Shown here piece by piece: positions 5,290 through 5,531 of a DNA stretch of 5,531 bases. Source of the stretch: CAZBQG01 sp964493945 (GTDB lineage Bacteria > Pseudomonadota > Alphaproteobacteria > Rhodospirillales > UBA2165); contig CAZBQG010000269.1 in assembly GCA_964493945.1 (NCBI GenBank), positions 1 through 5,531 on the forward strand, read 5' to 3'. The position numbers and the translations under genes were made by a program. The notes below the pieces were generated by a model. That model saw only the letters and a program-made list of their open reading frames with translations. It was not told where the DNA came from and ran no database searches. Each line of letters starts with the position of its first letter. Positions within the stretch are counted from its first letter, which is position 1.

Positions 5290-5531
5290 TCAAAAACCGT
5301 TTTCAGCCAGGCGCCGGACGGCGTGGCGCACGGCCTCGGTGGAGGAAAAGCTGGGCTTCCAACCCAGCCCTGCAAGCTTTGATGTGTCATAGGTAAAGCG
5401 GGGCACATCGCCCGGCCAGCCCCGGTCACTTTCGCCGTAGATGATTTGGGTATGGGGTTGGCCGAATTGCTCGATGGTGATTTCGGCGATCTTGCGAACC
5501 AGGGTGTGACCCTCGCCCACCAGCCCCAGAA
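5290..5531 (-). CDS. NAD-dependent epimerase/dehydratase, C-terminal fragment
   Basis: Only the last 79 residues or so are in the window; the gene continues past the right edge. The visible part has the C-terminal signature of extended short-chain dehydrogenases that act on nucleotide sugars: LGLVGEGHTLVRKIAEI, a helix, IIYGESDRGWPGDVPRFTYD, then TSKLAGLGWKPSFSSTEAVR and a final amphipathic helix. The D-R-G-x-x-G-D-V-x-R segment contacts the nucleotide of the sugar substrate in relatives such as UDP-glucose 4-epimerase. The Rossmann GxxGxxG and catalytic YxxxK lie outside, so the reaction cannot be assigned. The TGA at 5292-5290 is followed 5 nt later by the kinase ATG, so the two are very likely co-transcribed and translationally coupled. 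Confidence 0.82.
   Translation of the reverse strand, partial: LGLVGEGHTLVRKIAEITIEQFGQPHTQIIYGESDRGWPGDVPRFTYDTSKLAGLGWKPSFSSTEAVRHAVRRLAENGF

Overview
The window looks like a chromosomal segment of an alphaproteobacterium, probably of the Rhodospirillales type. This is an inference from three things: the order rpsF-rpsR-DUF2232 membrane protein-rplI, the close match of the S6, S18 and L9 cores to alphaproteobacterial forms, and the moderately high GC content. The assembly is imperfect. A 10-N gap lies inside rpsF, and one gene carries frame lesions located at G runs.

Left part (1-2743, minus strand): a ribosomal-protein operon read right to left. A good sigma70-type promoter (2716-2743) and a roughly 98-nt structured leader precede rpsF (S6), rpsR (S18), a polytopic DUF2232 membrane protein and rplI (L9). 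rpsF/rpsR overlap as ATGA and DUF2232/rplI as TAATG. At both junctions the downstream Shine-Dalgarno is built into Glu codons at the end of the upstream gene. A 68-nt gap between rpsR and the DUF2232 gene holds an extended inverted repeat. S6 and L9 both carry long acidic, repeat-bearing C-terminal tails, and S18 has a Gly/Ser/Arg-rich N-terminal extension.

Middle (2756-4283, plus strand): a divergently transcribed gene for a cobalamin-binding-type radical SAM protein of about 487 residues. It is interrupted by a -1 frameshift near 3447 and an in-frame TGA at 3882. Both can be explained by G-run length errors, so the gene may be intact in the organism.

Right part (4304-5531, minus strand): a GHMP-family sugar kinase resembling D-glycero-D-manno-heptose 7-phosphate kinase (HddA type). 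Its start lies 5 nt after the stop of a truncated NAD-dependent epimerase/dehydratase gene that runs off the window edge. This pair suggests a nucleotide-sugar or surface-glycan module. The radical SAM gene converges on it with only 20 bp between the two stops. No tRNA, rRNA, CRISPR array or insertion sequence was seen. Nothing here is clearly a new system; the main points of interest are the leader and intergenic RNA structures, the ribosomal-protein tails and the damaged radical SAM gene.
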